Positions 49,430-62,305 of a stretch of 64,000 nt of DNA are shown here, piece after piece (within the stretch, counting starts at the first letter, position 1; each line of letters begins with the position of its first letter). Below the pieces are notes generated by a model, which was not told where the DNA came from, made no database searches, and saw only the letters and a program-made list of their open reading frames with translations. The position numbers were made by a program, and so were the translations under genes. The stretch is from Warburgia ugandensis (taxonomy: Eukaryota > Streptophyta > Magnoliopsida > Canellales > Canellaceae), in assembly GCA_035236585.1 (NCBI GenBank), contig CP141126.1, positions 10,491,001 through 10,555,000 on the forward strand. Direction: 5' to 3'.

Positions 49430-51420
49430 TTTGCTCATAACAAAAGGAAAAATATGATATTCCTCACTGCTTGCCATAAGTATATCATGGGCTCCTCTAA
49501 TCAGTAGGCAGACCATCTCGAAACCAATGGGTAAAAGTTCTTGAAATAATGGAGGCTCTCTATCATGTTGTAAGAGAAAACTTCTATCTTTTGGAGGTGG
49601 GGTTACTCTCATCAAATCAGTTCTTGGCAACATGCCTACATATTTCTTATCTCTGCCGAAATGCCCAGCTGCAGTTACTAACGAAATAGAATTAATTGAA
49701 AGAAGGTTTCTATGGAGAGATTCCGATGAAAAGCATAAGTTTCAATAGATGTGATGGGAGAAAGAATGCAAGCCAAAGAACTGGGGTGTTTTGGGAATTA
49801 GATCAACCTCTAAGTTTATTTTGGCAATACTTATGAAATGGTTGTGGAGATTTGGTGAAGAAAGGAACCCTTTTATAGAGGCAATGCATCGTAGCAATGT
49901 ATGGTGAGGAGCAGGGAGACTGGAGTTCGAGCTATCATATTCGAAGAGGTAGCAGAGGCCTATGGTGGATGTTGCAAGCTTAAACCCTTATTTGAAGGCA
50001 ACATCAGATTTCTCATGTGTGATGGAAACTTAGTAAGATTTTTGAAAGACCAATGGATCAAAGACCAGCCGTTGTTCGAATGCTTTTGACGAGAACGATC
50101 CTATCTCTATGTTCTTCTTTCAGAATGCAGAAAGAATTCAATGGGAACTCAACTTGACATGACATTTAAGATTTATCTATGCACTTGAACAAGCTGACCA
50201 ATTACTCAATCTTATCAAATCACACTTTATTGGAGGTGTTGGGCTAGATAAAAGATTGTGGTTGCCAAACCAATAATATACTTTTTTCAGTAAGATGGTG
50301 CTATCTTATGATATGTACTAGGATACTGGTGGGCAGGCCTCTTCCAAGTTGGCACCTGTTTTAACTTGGAATATTCCACTGCATATTCAGTGTTTTTGCC
50401 AGAGTGCAGGTAACGCAAAGATTCTCCCACTCAGTTTGATCTCTAGAGGCTGGCATTACGTGAATGGATGCTAGCTATGTTTGGTTAATGCTAAAGGAAT
50501 ACATCATTTACTCATTCACTGCCCCTTTTCTACCGAGGTATAGCAAACAATCCGTCTGTGGTTCGGTAAAGATTATTGACTTATTTCAACATCTTGCTCC
50601 TAAGAAAAGAACTATGTCTATGGTGTCTCCCGGCGACAATATGTTCATTATGGCTTGAAAGAAATGGACGTTTTTTTAGAGGCATGCAGAAAACTGCTGA
50701 GTATGTAGCGTATCACAATAAGAAACTCGTTGCTTCTTGGGCAGTTTGCGATAAGGAGTTTTGTAATTACTCGGCTCTTGACATTAGAAGATCTTGATCG
50801 TCACTTTGTACGTCATCTTCAAGCATATCTAAGCTGTGAGTGCAATTCTGTCCTCCAAGCGGATGGATTAAACTTTAACTTTGGCTGGTCTGCAATCAGA
50901 CAAATAGAGCGAGCAGGAATTGGTGGAATTATCCAAGATTCGCAAGTTCTTTCACTCCTCGAATTTTCTGGAGCAATTGGTGGGAAGGAAGCTACCGAAA
51001 CAGAAATTGTAGTAGCTAAGATGGGCATACTTCTTTTCGAAAAATGTTGCGATCTTCCACTCCTTAAAGAGGGCGACTAAAAGGTAGTCATTGGATGGTT
51101 GCAAAGCCCTGAAAGTGTTGGCTGAAAATATGCACGTTACATGGAGGAAACTTCGAGATTCCTTAGATTCAAGACATTTTGATCTCGTCAAAATAGCATG
51201 TGAAGCAAACGGAAATGCTGATAACCTTGAAGAAATCGGTGCTTCTGATTCCTTTCTAAGAATCAATTTATCTGACGAAGGCAAACGATTATGCCATCCA
51301 ACAGTTTCAAGGGAGAGTACAACCTGTGGCCCCCTACAATATTTATCTTTTTCAGCAGCGGTTTTTGCGTCCTTTTCTAACATCTCCGGTATTCAATTTT
51401 AGATGTGGTGCACGTATACT
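49430..51420 (+). pseudogene. LINE remnant: reverse transcriptase end, linker and RNase H
   Basis: Plus-strand blocks in order: VTLIKSVLGNMPTYFLSLPK (about 49600), IERRFLWRDSDEKHKF, WEKECKPKNWGVLGIRS, LMKWLWRFGEERNP (about 49833), DGNLVRFLKDQWIKDQPLFE (about 50020-50085), ICSLWLERNGRFFRGM (about 50640-50690), then an RNase H-like domain with RAGIGGIIQDSQVLSLLEFS (about 50910) and FDLVKIACEANGNADNL (51180-51228). This is the C-terminal part of a plant L1-type ORF2 with appended RNase H. Frameshifts and stops are frequent. A 3' UTR-like stretch runs to about 51695. It is separate from the LINE at 11650. Confidence 0.8.
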
Positions 51421-54400
51421 CATCAAAAGATCTCTAGGTGGGGATAATCCTTGTAATTCATCAGGCAATGGGGTTCTGATATAGTGTATACATGTATTTC
51501 TCACTCTCATCCCACTTCGGGGCATGAAGGCTCATGGTTGGTATGTCCCTGGCGACCAGCTATGTCGTTTTGACCTCTTGCTGGTTCTGGGCCTTCTAGC
51601 GGTGTGGTCTATTGCTCTAGGAGTGTTTCGTCTATACTCTTTGTGTTCTTGTCAGTCGCTTTTTAATCTAAGATAATTTGTTCAAAAAGAACATATTTGC
51701 CATAAGTAAGCAAGACGCAACATAAGTGTTTCTATGATAAGAAAAAAAAGAGAGTAGACATTATGAAAATTCTTAAGGTGGGCATTAGGTACCCCTAAAC
51801 AAGAACCTGTTTACTTAGGTACCCCTAAGCAAGAACATGTTTACTTGAAACAAGGTTCTACTTGTTGCTTATCTCTGAAAAATTTTCTGCAGAAAATAGA
51901 TCTACTAATCCAAAGATGGCTTCCTTTGTTTTTCCTTAAACTATATACATATATATATATTTGAAGAAGAAGAAAATTCATTACTTTGGATTAGAAGAAA
52001 CAACAGGCATGTTAGGCAGAGATTGCCTGTTAACATGAATTGCCGGTAAACATCGCTTCTTGGCAACTAAATTCATCAATTGCTCACATATAGTTGTTCC
52101 ATGGCTTCAGAGACAGATCATTTTACGGGTTACTCAAACTCTGTGAAGCTTGTCAAGCTCATATAGAGCTTGAAGTAGTTCATGTACAATTAATTAGTCC
52201 GTTACCATTTAGTGCAATTAGTTCATTAATAGCTGAGATTAGAGGGGGTAGCGTGGTCAATTAACAGTTAATAACGACAAAGACAACTATTGGAAGACGT
52301 GTATACCTTGCGTGTCCCTTCCAAACTGCTGAGTCGACTGTATTTTGTTCATTTCGTAAGCCTGCGATAACGACGGAAACACACAAGACTGACGTTCCCA
52401 GGCCCCATGCATGAATGCATGCGCGTACTTTGTCTCTCCTTTGGCCCTCCTTTCTATCCACCCTGGCCTCGAAGGAAAGGAGCTTCCCTGTACTTAAAAA
52501 CTTCCATGTAGAACTGCCCCTTCATTGTGCTTTCTACCTTCATATCCATCATTCAAGTCCACTTTTAAGTGTACTTTATCATCTCTTTATCTCTTAACAT
52601 CAATACACGCGTACAATACACATGTGGGGACTATGCACCCTGCAAGCATCGCATTCCATCAGGTAATTCTCCCCAACAATAGAAAATTTTGCCAGTTACA
52701 ATGGCATAACTAGTTTGTAAGTAAGTAAATCATTGTCTTTTAATTGACTGACTAAGTCCATCTAGTGTTGTAACAATTAACTAGTCTTTCCTTGGTCTTT
52801 GGCTTTGCTTTTTCACAACAACGCGCAGCTGTGATCTATCGGCTGCAGACACGGAAGTGCCCCATCATCGAAAAGGTCTAACTACGATAGGGGATAGTGG
52901 AACACTCAATATTATCGCCATCATTTTCTTAATCGATCCCTCTTGACTAAACATGACACGTTACTTGTGAGAGCACGGTCGCATCACCATTCGCCATTAT
53001 AGCATGTGACACATGTCACATCGATACGAGCACACGACGACTTATGTAGACCCATGACCCAGATAAAATGGGCTGTGCCTAACTAATCCTACCATTATGC
53101 AAACACACTTATTTTAACTAAGGGATCACTCCCTAACTCCATTTCTTTTTCTTTTGTGGCCCTGAACTTTAGGGGCAACAACTGAGAGATGAATCTAAGA
53201 TCTTTGTTTGATATTATTTGATTGCCACTTTCCATGTTAAAAAAAAGTGGATGTGACTCCCGCAAGCTTTTCCCTATCGCAAAAGTTGTAACAATAAATA
53301 ATAGCTTATTGAAGAGGATCGAGTAGAGGCTTCCAGGTCTTGTCTTCCTTGTTTTTTCTCCTTTCTTTTGTATTGTAATTAGTATTGATTCATGGGTACC
53401 TTTTTTTCATGTGGAATTGGTGCTTGGTTTTGGAGGCAGAATGCTTGGGAAAGTCTAGACAGACCATAAATCCAGCGAATGTATATCTCGAAAAGGATGC
53501 ACTCCTCTTTCATCTCAGGTCGCAGTCTGTCTTTGCCATGTTTTCCAAGTCCCCAGTATCTTCTTATATTTAATAGAGAATGAGGCATATCTAATGCCAC
53601 AGCTTCTCTCTCTATTGTCTCATCTTCCGGGATACACCATTGTTGTATCATCTACGTAGCTAGTCAAATCGAAGGTTTCTCTTCATTATATAATATATCT
53701 GTCTGCAACGGGTACTTCCCTTAGATATGCTGCCTTTTTAATGTATGTAAAAACACCTATATGGGCCCTGATCCCTGGTATGTGGCAATTGTGTTCCATA
53801 TGAGATCCCACTTTTGCGTCTCGGTGGGATCCTACGTGTTGACATCTAGAAAAAAACATATATATATATATACACTGGAGTATTGTGTATGTGACTAAAA
53901 TGTATGTACTGATATAATACATACGCCCTTTATTTGCTCTGTCAAATGGCATAAATCAGATTGCGGGCTGATTGAGCAATCACAGTGGATGATTTTTGTC
54001 TTCTTAAAATCATTTAAGGAATACGACTCTGGACCTTGATTAGGTTTCTAAAGGGTGCCGCTAAAGTTTCTATATACACTTCGACTGCTTAAACTACTGT
54101 TAATAGTCCAAATTATTGGAGGTAATTGTTGTTTATGTTTGCAGTTAAAGTTCGACTTGGAGAGGATGGCCTTGTTAACAAGGAAATTAGGCCATGTGAT
54201 CATGCTTCATAATTTTTTGATGCAGTGGGTCACCACCAGGTCCCTTTTTACGCTTTGGCCCTGTGTTGAACGGCAATCATGTTTGCTAGATAGATCGATC
54301 AAGGCCTATAGAGAACCGATGGTAGACATCTTAGCTAAAATCCCAGGAAGGCTCACCCTTGATTAGGACAGGATGATCACCCCGTCTAAATTCGATTACA

Positions 54401-54517
54401 GTTACATTGAATTGGATTCTTGATAACCACTGTTTAATTGGAATGGATGATGATATCTGTGTGTCGGTGCTCAGTTACGACAGCTGCAAACGCTGAGTCA
54501 ATGAATTACATACAAAT
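51421..54517. other. LINE 3' UTR-like stretch, then intergenic DNA
   Basis: 51421-51695 is probably the LINE 3' untranslated end. Beyond it no gene is recognised. There is a short duplication of TAGGTACCCCTAA(A/G)CAAGAAC at about 51788 and 51820, and (TA)n tracts at about 51943 and 53858. Confidence 0.5.
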
Positions 54518-54867
54518 TAGTTCCTGAAAGTAATATATTATTGAAGGTTTGCTAATACTGTTTTCTCCCATTTTTAACTCTTCCGACAACGCTGGTGTAT
54601 CCTGGTCAGGGCCATTCATTTGGTTGATTACCATCACATCGAGTCAGCTCCTTATACCCATAGCCCTCAACAAGATGGGGCTTTTGAACTATTCATTCTA
54701 AAATGTAGATTGCTAAAATCTTCTGGTTCAGATATGGGACGATAGGGACCAGACCGGGGTCTTGGCTATGCCGGTGAATGCTGGCCTACATAATCAACAA
54801 CCCTGAATCATTGTCAGGAAATAGAAGCACAACTAATTTGTGAATAATATATTACTTTCAGGAACTA
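54518..54867. mobile_element. 350-bp MITE-like inverted-repeat element
   Basis: A perfect 25-bp inverted repeat bounds the segment, beginning TAGTTCCTGAAAG at 54518-54542 and ending CTTTCAGGAACTA at 54843-54867. There is no coding capacity. No clear target duplication flanks the arms, so the transposon class is unresolved. Confidence 0.6.
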
Positions 54868-55151
54868 GTCGAAGGATCAGGATAATGATCAGATGTGTTT
54901 GCTCTGTACCGCTCATTAACCTTACATGAGTAAAGATTATTTCATCAGTTTGCGTCATAAAATATCTACCTTCTGCTTTCCTAGAATGCAAGTTTGTATA
55001 TCAATAGAGATTGGAATGATTCTAGAGCCGATCGATGAGTAGTGATCTTGATCGTTTTCTTTTGAGTGTTGAACACACACAGACAGCCATGGTCACCCAG
55101 AACCCTCAACCTATTAGGTCCATGGAAGAGGCCCTCTTTTGCCCCACTCCT

Positions 55152-55325
55152 CTATTCTTAGCTGCAGTCTCCATCCGATCTATTCAAAGGACCTTTTAAA
55201 GGAGATTATTTTCCATGCCAACGCTTTTGTATATTTAAGACACTTGACTAGATGGTTCAACTATTCTTAGCTGCAGTCTCCATCCGATCTATCCAAAGGA
55301 CCTTTTAAAGGAGATTATTTTCCAT
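55152..55325. repeat. 65-bp direct duplication, 109 bp offset
   Basis: 55152-55216 and 55261-55325 are the same 65 bases, beginning CTATTCTTAGCTGCAG, with one T/C difference. This is a recent local duplication with no gene context. Confidence 0.9.
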
Positions 55326-58300
55326 ATTTTGATAATAGAATTTGTATGATGTAAGCTTTTGTCATTGCAACTCTATAGAATTGTTTTCCTCACAACTTTT
55401 CTTGACTTACTTCGCGTCGAGCATGTCATGATCTCCATCCATATGCAATGAACTTGTCATAATTTGCTGATGTTTTAACAACTGACAACATTCAAGTTAC
55501 TCTTGGACTTAGACTCCAGATCTCCCGTTCGTAGACCTGCGCCTGCCTTTATCCTTTTAGATACCAATTTTTTTATCTTTGAAACAGTGATAAGGTAGTG
55601 GTTCTTTTAGCACATTATCGCTGTGGAGGAAAAACCAGACTACTCGGAGGCAGGGGGCCATCCTTTCTACCGAAGCTCATGGAGATAAGACCTGTAACTA
55701 TTTATGGCATGTTATATGATGGAGCCCATCTTTTCTGTGTGTAGAAAGATGAAGGTCGAAAGTTCAAATAGCTCCTCCCCTTCACTAAATAATCCAATCC
55801 ATGTACCTTGTAGGCTATGCTATTGATGAGTGTCTAGCTACAGCCACACACCAAACTGAGGCCCATCGGAGATAAGCCCCCATTTTGTACTTAGGAGGAA
55901 AACAAAAAAATCTGCATTCATTAGGCGACCCTCCAAAATCAAGGGCTTAGAATCATCAATGAGGAGAATTCCCAAGTATAATTTAATAACTTATCAGTCA
56001 AAACGGCTTAAACAGAATACAGAACAAGTCGGAAACACTTCTCCTAAGTAACATTACCTACATTCGTCAAAAACCTTACACCCTATCAAGCAAGGGCGTA
56101 CCTGAGACGTAGTTCTCATATATCAGTCAATCACTCGCATCCAATCAGTGAAGCAACGATAAGATTACAAGACGAACAATAAATTTGGCACTTGCATGCA
56201 TCTGCGTTAATATGTCCTGTTTAATGTACTTTTAGCCTTAGTTGAGCATTTAATTAGGTGTGGAACTAGTAGCTGCAGTTGAGCAAAGGTCTTCTAGCGC
56301 AGTGGCGCAAGGAGCCTCTCTCGTGGTCTTGGGTGACCAGCGTACGAGGCTGTTCGCCAGAAGAGAAAAAGAAAACAGAGCCACAGTTAACAGTCACGAT
56401 TCATGAATGAAGTAAGGTTGAGTTGAAGTGGACACACCGTCACTGAATTTTACACTTGTCTGAGTTTTTGAACGTCGGCCAGTTCAAGATCATAAAAGGG
56501 GGTGCAATATGGGTTGTCCAGTTTCTATTGGCTGCTTCATTTGTTGGAGGAAAAGATTAAATTGGAGCCTATAAAAGGGTTTGAATTGAATTTTAGGTGT
56601 TGATTCGTGGAGATTATGGAATGTTTGTTGCCATCTATGAGTTGAGAAAGCAATAACCACTGCTACAGAAGATATTCTTCAGATTTCTCAAGAAACGGAT
56701 AATTTTGTCCGTGGATTTTTGTTTCTGTGCCAAGTATGATAGCAAAACTTGCACACTCGGCTCGGGAATCGGTGAGTCTAAACGGTTTAGGAACTACCAC
56801 TTTCTGTATTGTAAAACTCGGCGAGTTTTTTGTGAGTTAAAGCGTGTTTGAGTGACTAGTGAAAAAAAGGGGCTAGCAAGCAAGACTCAAATTAACATGC
56901 AGCCTCCAACACAGGAATCGCATTCGTGCACATGCCACTTCCATTTCAAAACAAACAAACATCTCTTTTTATTGTACATTCGTGTACTTTATACCTGTCC
57001 ACAATGTCCACGTTAGCAGAGATCTCCCAAGTGTGAAGCCCTATCACTAGTAGGACATGAAACCTACATGTGGGACCCAATTTTGGATGATCATAATAAG
57101 ACATTGTCTAAGGGTTTGATGCATTAGAGCCCTAATTCAATGAATTATCAAGGTATTTTATATAGTATATTTGTTACATTTATAAACTCTCCATAAATTT
57201 ATGCCTTGGCTAGGATTACCCAGTGGCCTAGATTTCTAAAGCATGGACGTATGTAAGACAAGAACCAGGTCCGAAATGTTTATGGTCATCCCAATTGAGC
57301 CGCACTGACCAATAGATAATAAGTTTTGTGGCGGAAATTGTTAATCATCTGATTAATATGAAGAAAGTTATGTAAAGATTGTTTCCTATGAGATTTAAGT
57401 AAACTTGGCTAGAAAATGGAATCAGCAAATCCTCATTGGGATACACATAAGTAGAAGATGAGAAAGAAATTCCTTAAATTATCCAACTCTTTTCATTATC
57501 ATACTAGAGAGAGAGAGAGAGCAAAAAGTGTCACGCCACAAAATAATAGAGAATGCCATGTAGCAAAATAATAGAGAATTGGGGATTGGGTGAAAATTTT
57601 GTAGTAGTATAGTAGATAGATGATACAGATCCATAAACACAATTTGCAATGAGACTGAGTAGTGAGAGTGGATGCTCAAAAAGTGTGGAAGGAGCCCACA
57701 CTGTTAGGCCCCACATTTTGGTTTTTGAGTGTTTGAATCGATTCAACGGATTGACAACTCCTTAAGAAGGGTGGATACCAAAAATCTCGTCCAATGAAAA
57801 ATCTATCTAGTGAGCCCTTTACACTAAAATGTGGTTTGCAACAGTGTTATGTTGAAAAATGAGGAGGACATACTCACTAGCTTGTTTGAGCAAGCTAGGC
57901 ACATTTTTGGGCGCATGTGTGCTATGTCTGCCTGATCAAATCCGTTAATTTGTTAGCTCATGACAAGCTTGTCGTGGTGATACATATTTTGTCTTGATTG
58001 GATGCATCTAAACCATTCATTAGACCTTGTTTTCGGTTCTTTAAGGAGATATAGGCAGATGAGATGTATGTTTGGTATGGGACCGAAATCTCATGGGTCT
58101 CTTATTGAGTGTCTGCTACTTTAAAGGTATGGAGCCACACTTAGATATTTCTGTGGACCAAAAAAGCACCTAGCTTCCTTAATCAAGCAAGTACCTCGCT
58201 TCTAATAGTCTTCTCTCTTTCTGTCTGAATACCATGGCTCTAGGGGTGGGCTTCTAATACACAATTGCTCAGTCAAAAAGCATATATGGGACCCAGATTT

Positions 58301-60800
58301 TGGTGATCGAACCGTTAATCTGAACCCATTTATCTCTGATGGCTCATGCCCAAAATTCTCATTGGTAGGATGATCTCAGCATTTTGTTGTTATAACTTAG
58401 TTGATGATAAACAGTTTACTGTCCATTTAAACCTCCAAACATAAAGATGCTAGAATTACGCAATGGATGCGGGGCGGTGCCATCCCGGGGAAAAGATAAC
58501 CGGTTAGGAGTTGAAATATGTGTCGAACATGTACTTTTTGACTGTCCGATATGCTAAACTAGTGTTGAGAACGTCATACGGAGACTGCCACGCCTAACTA
58601 GAGCCTGCTCTGCACGCCTACTTCCCGTTAGGAATGCAACTTGGCCATCCTATTCCAAAGTTTATATGGAAACCCTTCAAATGTATTCCCTCTGCACGTA
58701 CACAGAAGTTTGAGCGCCATAAGGTCCACTCCTACATGTGGGCTGTGTGTGGGGTGATGGATATAATTGACCTGTTGGCCGCCAGGAATTCGTATGGTCA
58801 CTCCAATTATCCACTTGACAAGGCTTGCTAACCAACATAAATCTGTTGTCCCTGCAGAAATCTATACAGGGAATGAGGTTTTAACTTTGAATAATCAATT
58901 AGGTGCATGGTATGGACCAACTATCACATAACCACACAATCCTCACCGTCCAAAAGGTATCCTGCAGATGGACAGTTGGATTATCGTATCCATTTATTAT
59001 GATAAGGAGAGCTAGCTCCCAATGCCTATTTTATGGAGGGGTCCACCTCTGATTGGTCTCATCACCATGCTCATTTTGCTTTGTAATTGAATGATTGGCC
59101 ACTAGTTACCCATCGTATGAATTCAATCACCAGTTAACATCTTTCTGATCGGGTATGAATGTTTCTAGCCTTTTTTTTTTTTTTCAAGAGAAGAAGTATT
59201 ACAAAGAAAATCACTTTAACAGTCTCCTATTAAATTTAAGCGGCCACTCAAACCTGCACCAAGTGTATTCCAATGGACACGGCATTTATTTGCAAGTAAC
59301 TGTGCTATACACTATTTCCAGTTACTTTACTTCGCATTTGATACCGATTATATCTAAGAGACTGTTTAGTTGACAGAAAATGGACAAAATTGATTTATAT
59401 GGAAAAATTGCTACCTTAAAGCATTGTTTCAATAGCACGTAGAAATTAAGTAACTTTCATGAGAAATTATTTTATTTGGATAATCTTGGCCACTTGTTTT
59501 GAGTCTTTGAAAAATGAAATAAAAATAAAATCTTAATTTCTGACTGCAAATAAACAATGGCTAAAAGCATCCAATGGTTATGAAATTTGAATTCTAGCCT
59601 ATTTAACCATTCCAAACACGACGAATACCCTTGATTTCCAAAATAATAATTACAGTCATTAAAAGAAAGCAACTTATTGGGACTCAATGAGAAATTATTA
59701 AGATGTTCCTGGGAGTAAAAGTGAGCAAATGTCAAGCAAGAAAAAAGTGGCTAGCAGGCCCACATTTTTGCATTTTTTAAAAGATCCAAACTATTTATAT
59801 GTACGTCGCTCTAATCTAGATGATCAAGACATCAAAATCCAGATCAAATCGATATCAATAAGATCTTCTTTCTTGGGTTTCCTATAGTTGTAAATGGATG
59901 GCATAATAAAGCAAATACTTCTCTCTCCTTATTGCACCTCCATTTCACAACCACAAGAGATCCAAGAAAGGTTTCTTGAACTTCTAGTTGATCTAGGATT
60001 TTGTCTCTCGATTGTCTGGATTAAGGCAAATAATATGAACGGTTAACATCTTAAAAAAAATACAAAAAGTAGGCCCGGTAGCCATTTTCTATCCACCTGA
60101 CATATTCTCCCGTTTACTCCCAGTAGCCATTTGTGTTCCTGTTTGGATTTCGACGAATAAGCAGAAGAAGTTAGGCCAAAGAGAGGAAGATCCAATTTCT
60201 AAGTTTTGCCATTTCATTGTTGATGTGCTTGTGAAGAAGAAAGGAAGTAGATAAACGGGGTAGAAGAGAGAGAAAGAAGATCCTTTCAGTTTCGAAGTTG
60301 AATTAGAGATGTTGTTCTCCTTCAAAGCCCCGCATTGTTAAATAGTGTTGGTAGATGCTTTCAGTCCAAAAGCTACTAGATCTCTATTTCACTTAGAATT
60401 CTGGACCTGCAGGTGGTCTTTGAAGTTCGCTGTTGTTGCAGTGTGTAAGACAGCATAATGTAATATTATCATAAGATGTAGTTAAGTATCATCAACCCCA
60501 TTGTGTAGCATTTTTTAAGCACGATATATTATTCAAGTTACACCGACGGCTTTATTAATGCTGATGTTCCGGTAATGCCAGAAGTATACTACATCCGCCA
60601 TCACAAGAAGGATCCTTTGGGGTTGTAGACTTGTATCAGCCCAGTACTATTTCAACAATAATCCAATAAGAAAATTAGAGGGCATCTTATATCTACATAG
60701 GTGCCTTGTATAGACAGGGCATCAATCTATCATTAGGCCAATATTCTTAAGTCCCACCAGTCTTCCATGAAGTTGCTATCCAAGGATTGAATCATCTCAT
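55326..60800. other. Intergenic DNA, no supported gene
   Basis: Only short frames without motifs are found. (GA)n lies at 57507-57522. ACAAAATAATAGAGAAT is imperfectly repeated around 57539 and 57564. The sequence is compositionally ordinary AT-rich plant intergenic DNA. Confidence 0.5.
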
Positions 60801-60829
60801 ATCAATATTTCTGTTTTTGGGTTTTGGAC

Positions 60830-61118
60830 CTGAGCAAGAACATAATGGTGATACAAAACAAGAGGAATAGAAAGCAAAATAACAAAAATGAAGAGCAAAA
60901 ATACATGAAGCACACTTCTATTAATTGTTAAAAGTCTATAAATAAATATTACAAGAGTAGTTAAACAACAAATTAATCTTACCCACTAACTCCACTAACT
61001 TTTACCACTAACTCCCATAAAACAACCACCACTTTTACCACTAACTCCCATAAAATAACCACTAACTAACTTTCAAAGTCACTCAAACCACTATCTTTTA
61101 AATAACTAAATCTTGACA
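60830..61118 (-). repeat. Ty1/copia 3' LTR (outer boundary approximate)
   Basis: In minus sense the LTR starts TGTCAAGATTTAG at 61118, directly after the purine tract TTTATGGGAGAG (61119-61130). It contains a TATTTATAG TATA-like motif and a 33-bp tandem duplication beginning at plus positions 60998 and 61031. The other end, near 60830, was not resolved. Confidence 0.55.
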
Positions 61119-61189
61119 CTCTCCCATAAACTAATATCTGCAGAAATCAGTTTAAAAAAAAAAACCTTTGATAATTCTATTATAGCCTC

Positions 61190-62305
61190 CCTTGAACAGC
61201 TTCATTTGAAGAGCATACTCCTAGCATTCTTCAAAGCTTCACAAACACAGCTTTCTTGAGTGATTTAGTCATAATATCAGCCACGTGATTTTTACTTTTA
61301 TAGAACACCAAATCAATTATACCATCATTGCAAAGATCACACAAAAAATGATATCTAACATCTATATGCTTGCTCCTTCCATGTAAAATTGGTTTTTTTG
61401 ATATCTTGATTGCCGAAACATTATCAAAATGGATTGTTGTTGGACCTTGCTGATGATTTTGAAGTGTTTCAAGCAATCTCCTCAACCAAATAGCTTAACA
61501 TGAACAAGATGCTGCTGCAACAAATTCGGCTTCTGTAGTTGACAAAGTAACAATTTGTTGTTTCTTTGATGACCATGATACAGCTCCAGAACTCATCATA
61601 AAAACAAAACAAGATGTGATTTTTCTATCATCAAGATCTCCAGCATAGTCACTATCAGAAAAGGCAAACAAATTTTCTTTTGATCCTGTTTTATACAAAA
61701 TTCCAAAGTCAACTGTACCTTTCAAATAACGAAAGATCCTTTTTGCAGCTAAGAGATGATTCTCTATTGGCTTCTCCATATATCGACTTATTAAAGTAAC
61801 ACCATGCATGATGTCAAGCCTTGTTGAAGTTAGATACATCAAGCTTCCAACTATTTGCTTGTAAAGAATAGCATTTATCTTCTTCCCTCCATCATCTCTC
61901 ATCAACTTTAAGCCACATTCAGTTGGGGTACAAACTGAATTGCTAACCTTCATTTTGAACCTGTCCAAAATCTCAAGAACATATTTTTTTTATGAAATAA
62001 AAATACCAACTAATGATTGCACAACTTCAATACCAAGGAAAAAATTCATCAATCCGAAATCTGACATATCAAATTCAGTCATCATATTCTTCTTAAAAGC
62101 ATCAATCATGACTTTATCATTGCCAGTATATATATATATATATATATCAGATCATCTACATATAGACATATAACAAGCATTTTTCCATTATTTCCATGAT
62201 TTGTAAAAAGTGCATGTTCATGAGGACATTTATCAAAACCTTCTCTAGAAAAATAAGCATTTATACAACTATACCAAGCTCTTAGTGCTTATTTTAGTCC
62301 ATATA
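61190..62305 (-). pseudogene. Ty1/copia reverse transcriptase-RNase H, decayed
   Basis: Minus-strand reading from about 62300: CINAYFSREGFDKCPHEHAL, CLYVDDL (catalytic YVDD at 62148-62162), MTEFDMSDFGLMNFFLGIEV, ILDRFKMKVSNSVCTPTECG, VGSLMYLTSTRLDIMHGVT, the RNase H blocks AFSDSDYAGDLDDRK and SLSTTEAEFVAA-type, then HGRSKHIDVRYHFL and VADIMTKSLKKAVFVKL. Damage includes a (TA)n expansion right after YVDDL, a TAA in IFIS*KKYV and a TAA in C*AIWLRR (61494). It is cut at 62305 by the adjacent LTR. Confidence 0.9.
62127..62147. repeat. (TA)n microsatellite inside copia reverse transcriptase
   Basis: Twenty-one bases of TA repeat lie directly after the YVDDL codons, where related elements encode I-Y-T-G-N. 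The inferred excess of about 14 bases shifts the frame. Confidence 0.8.
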
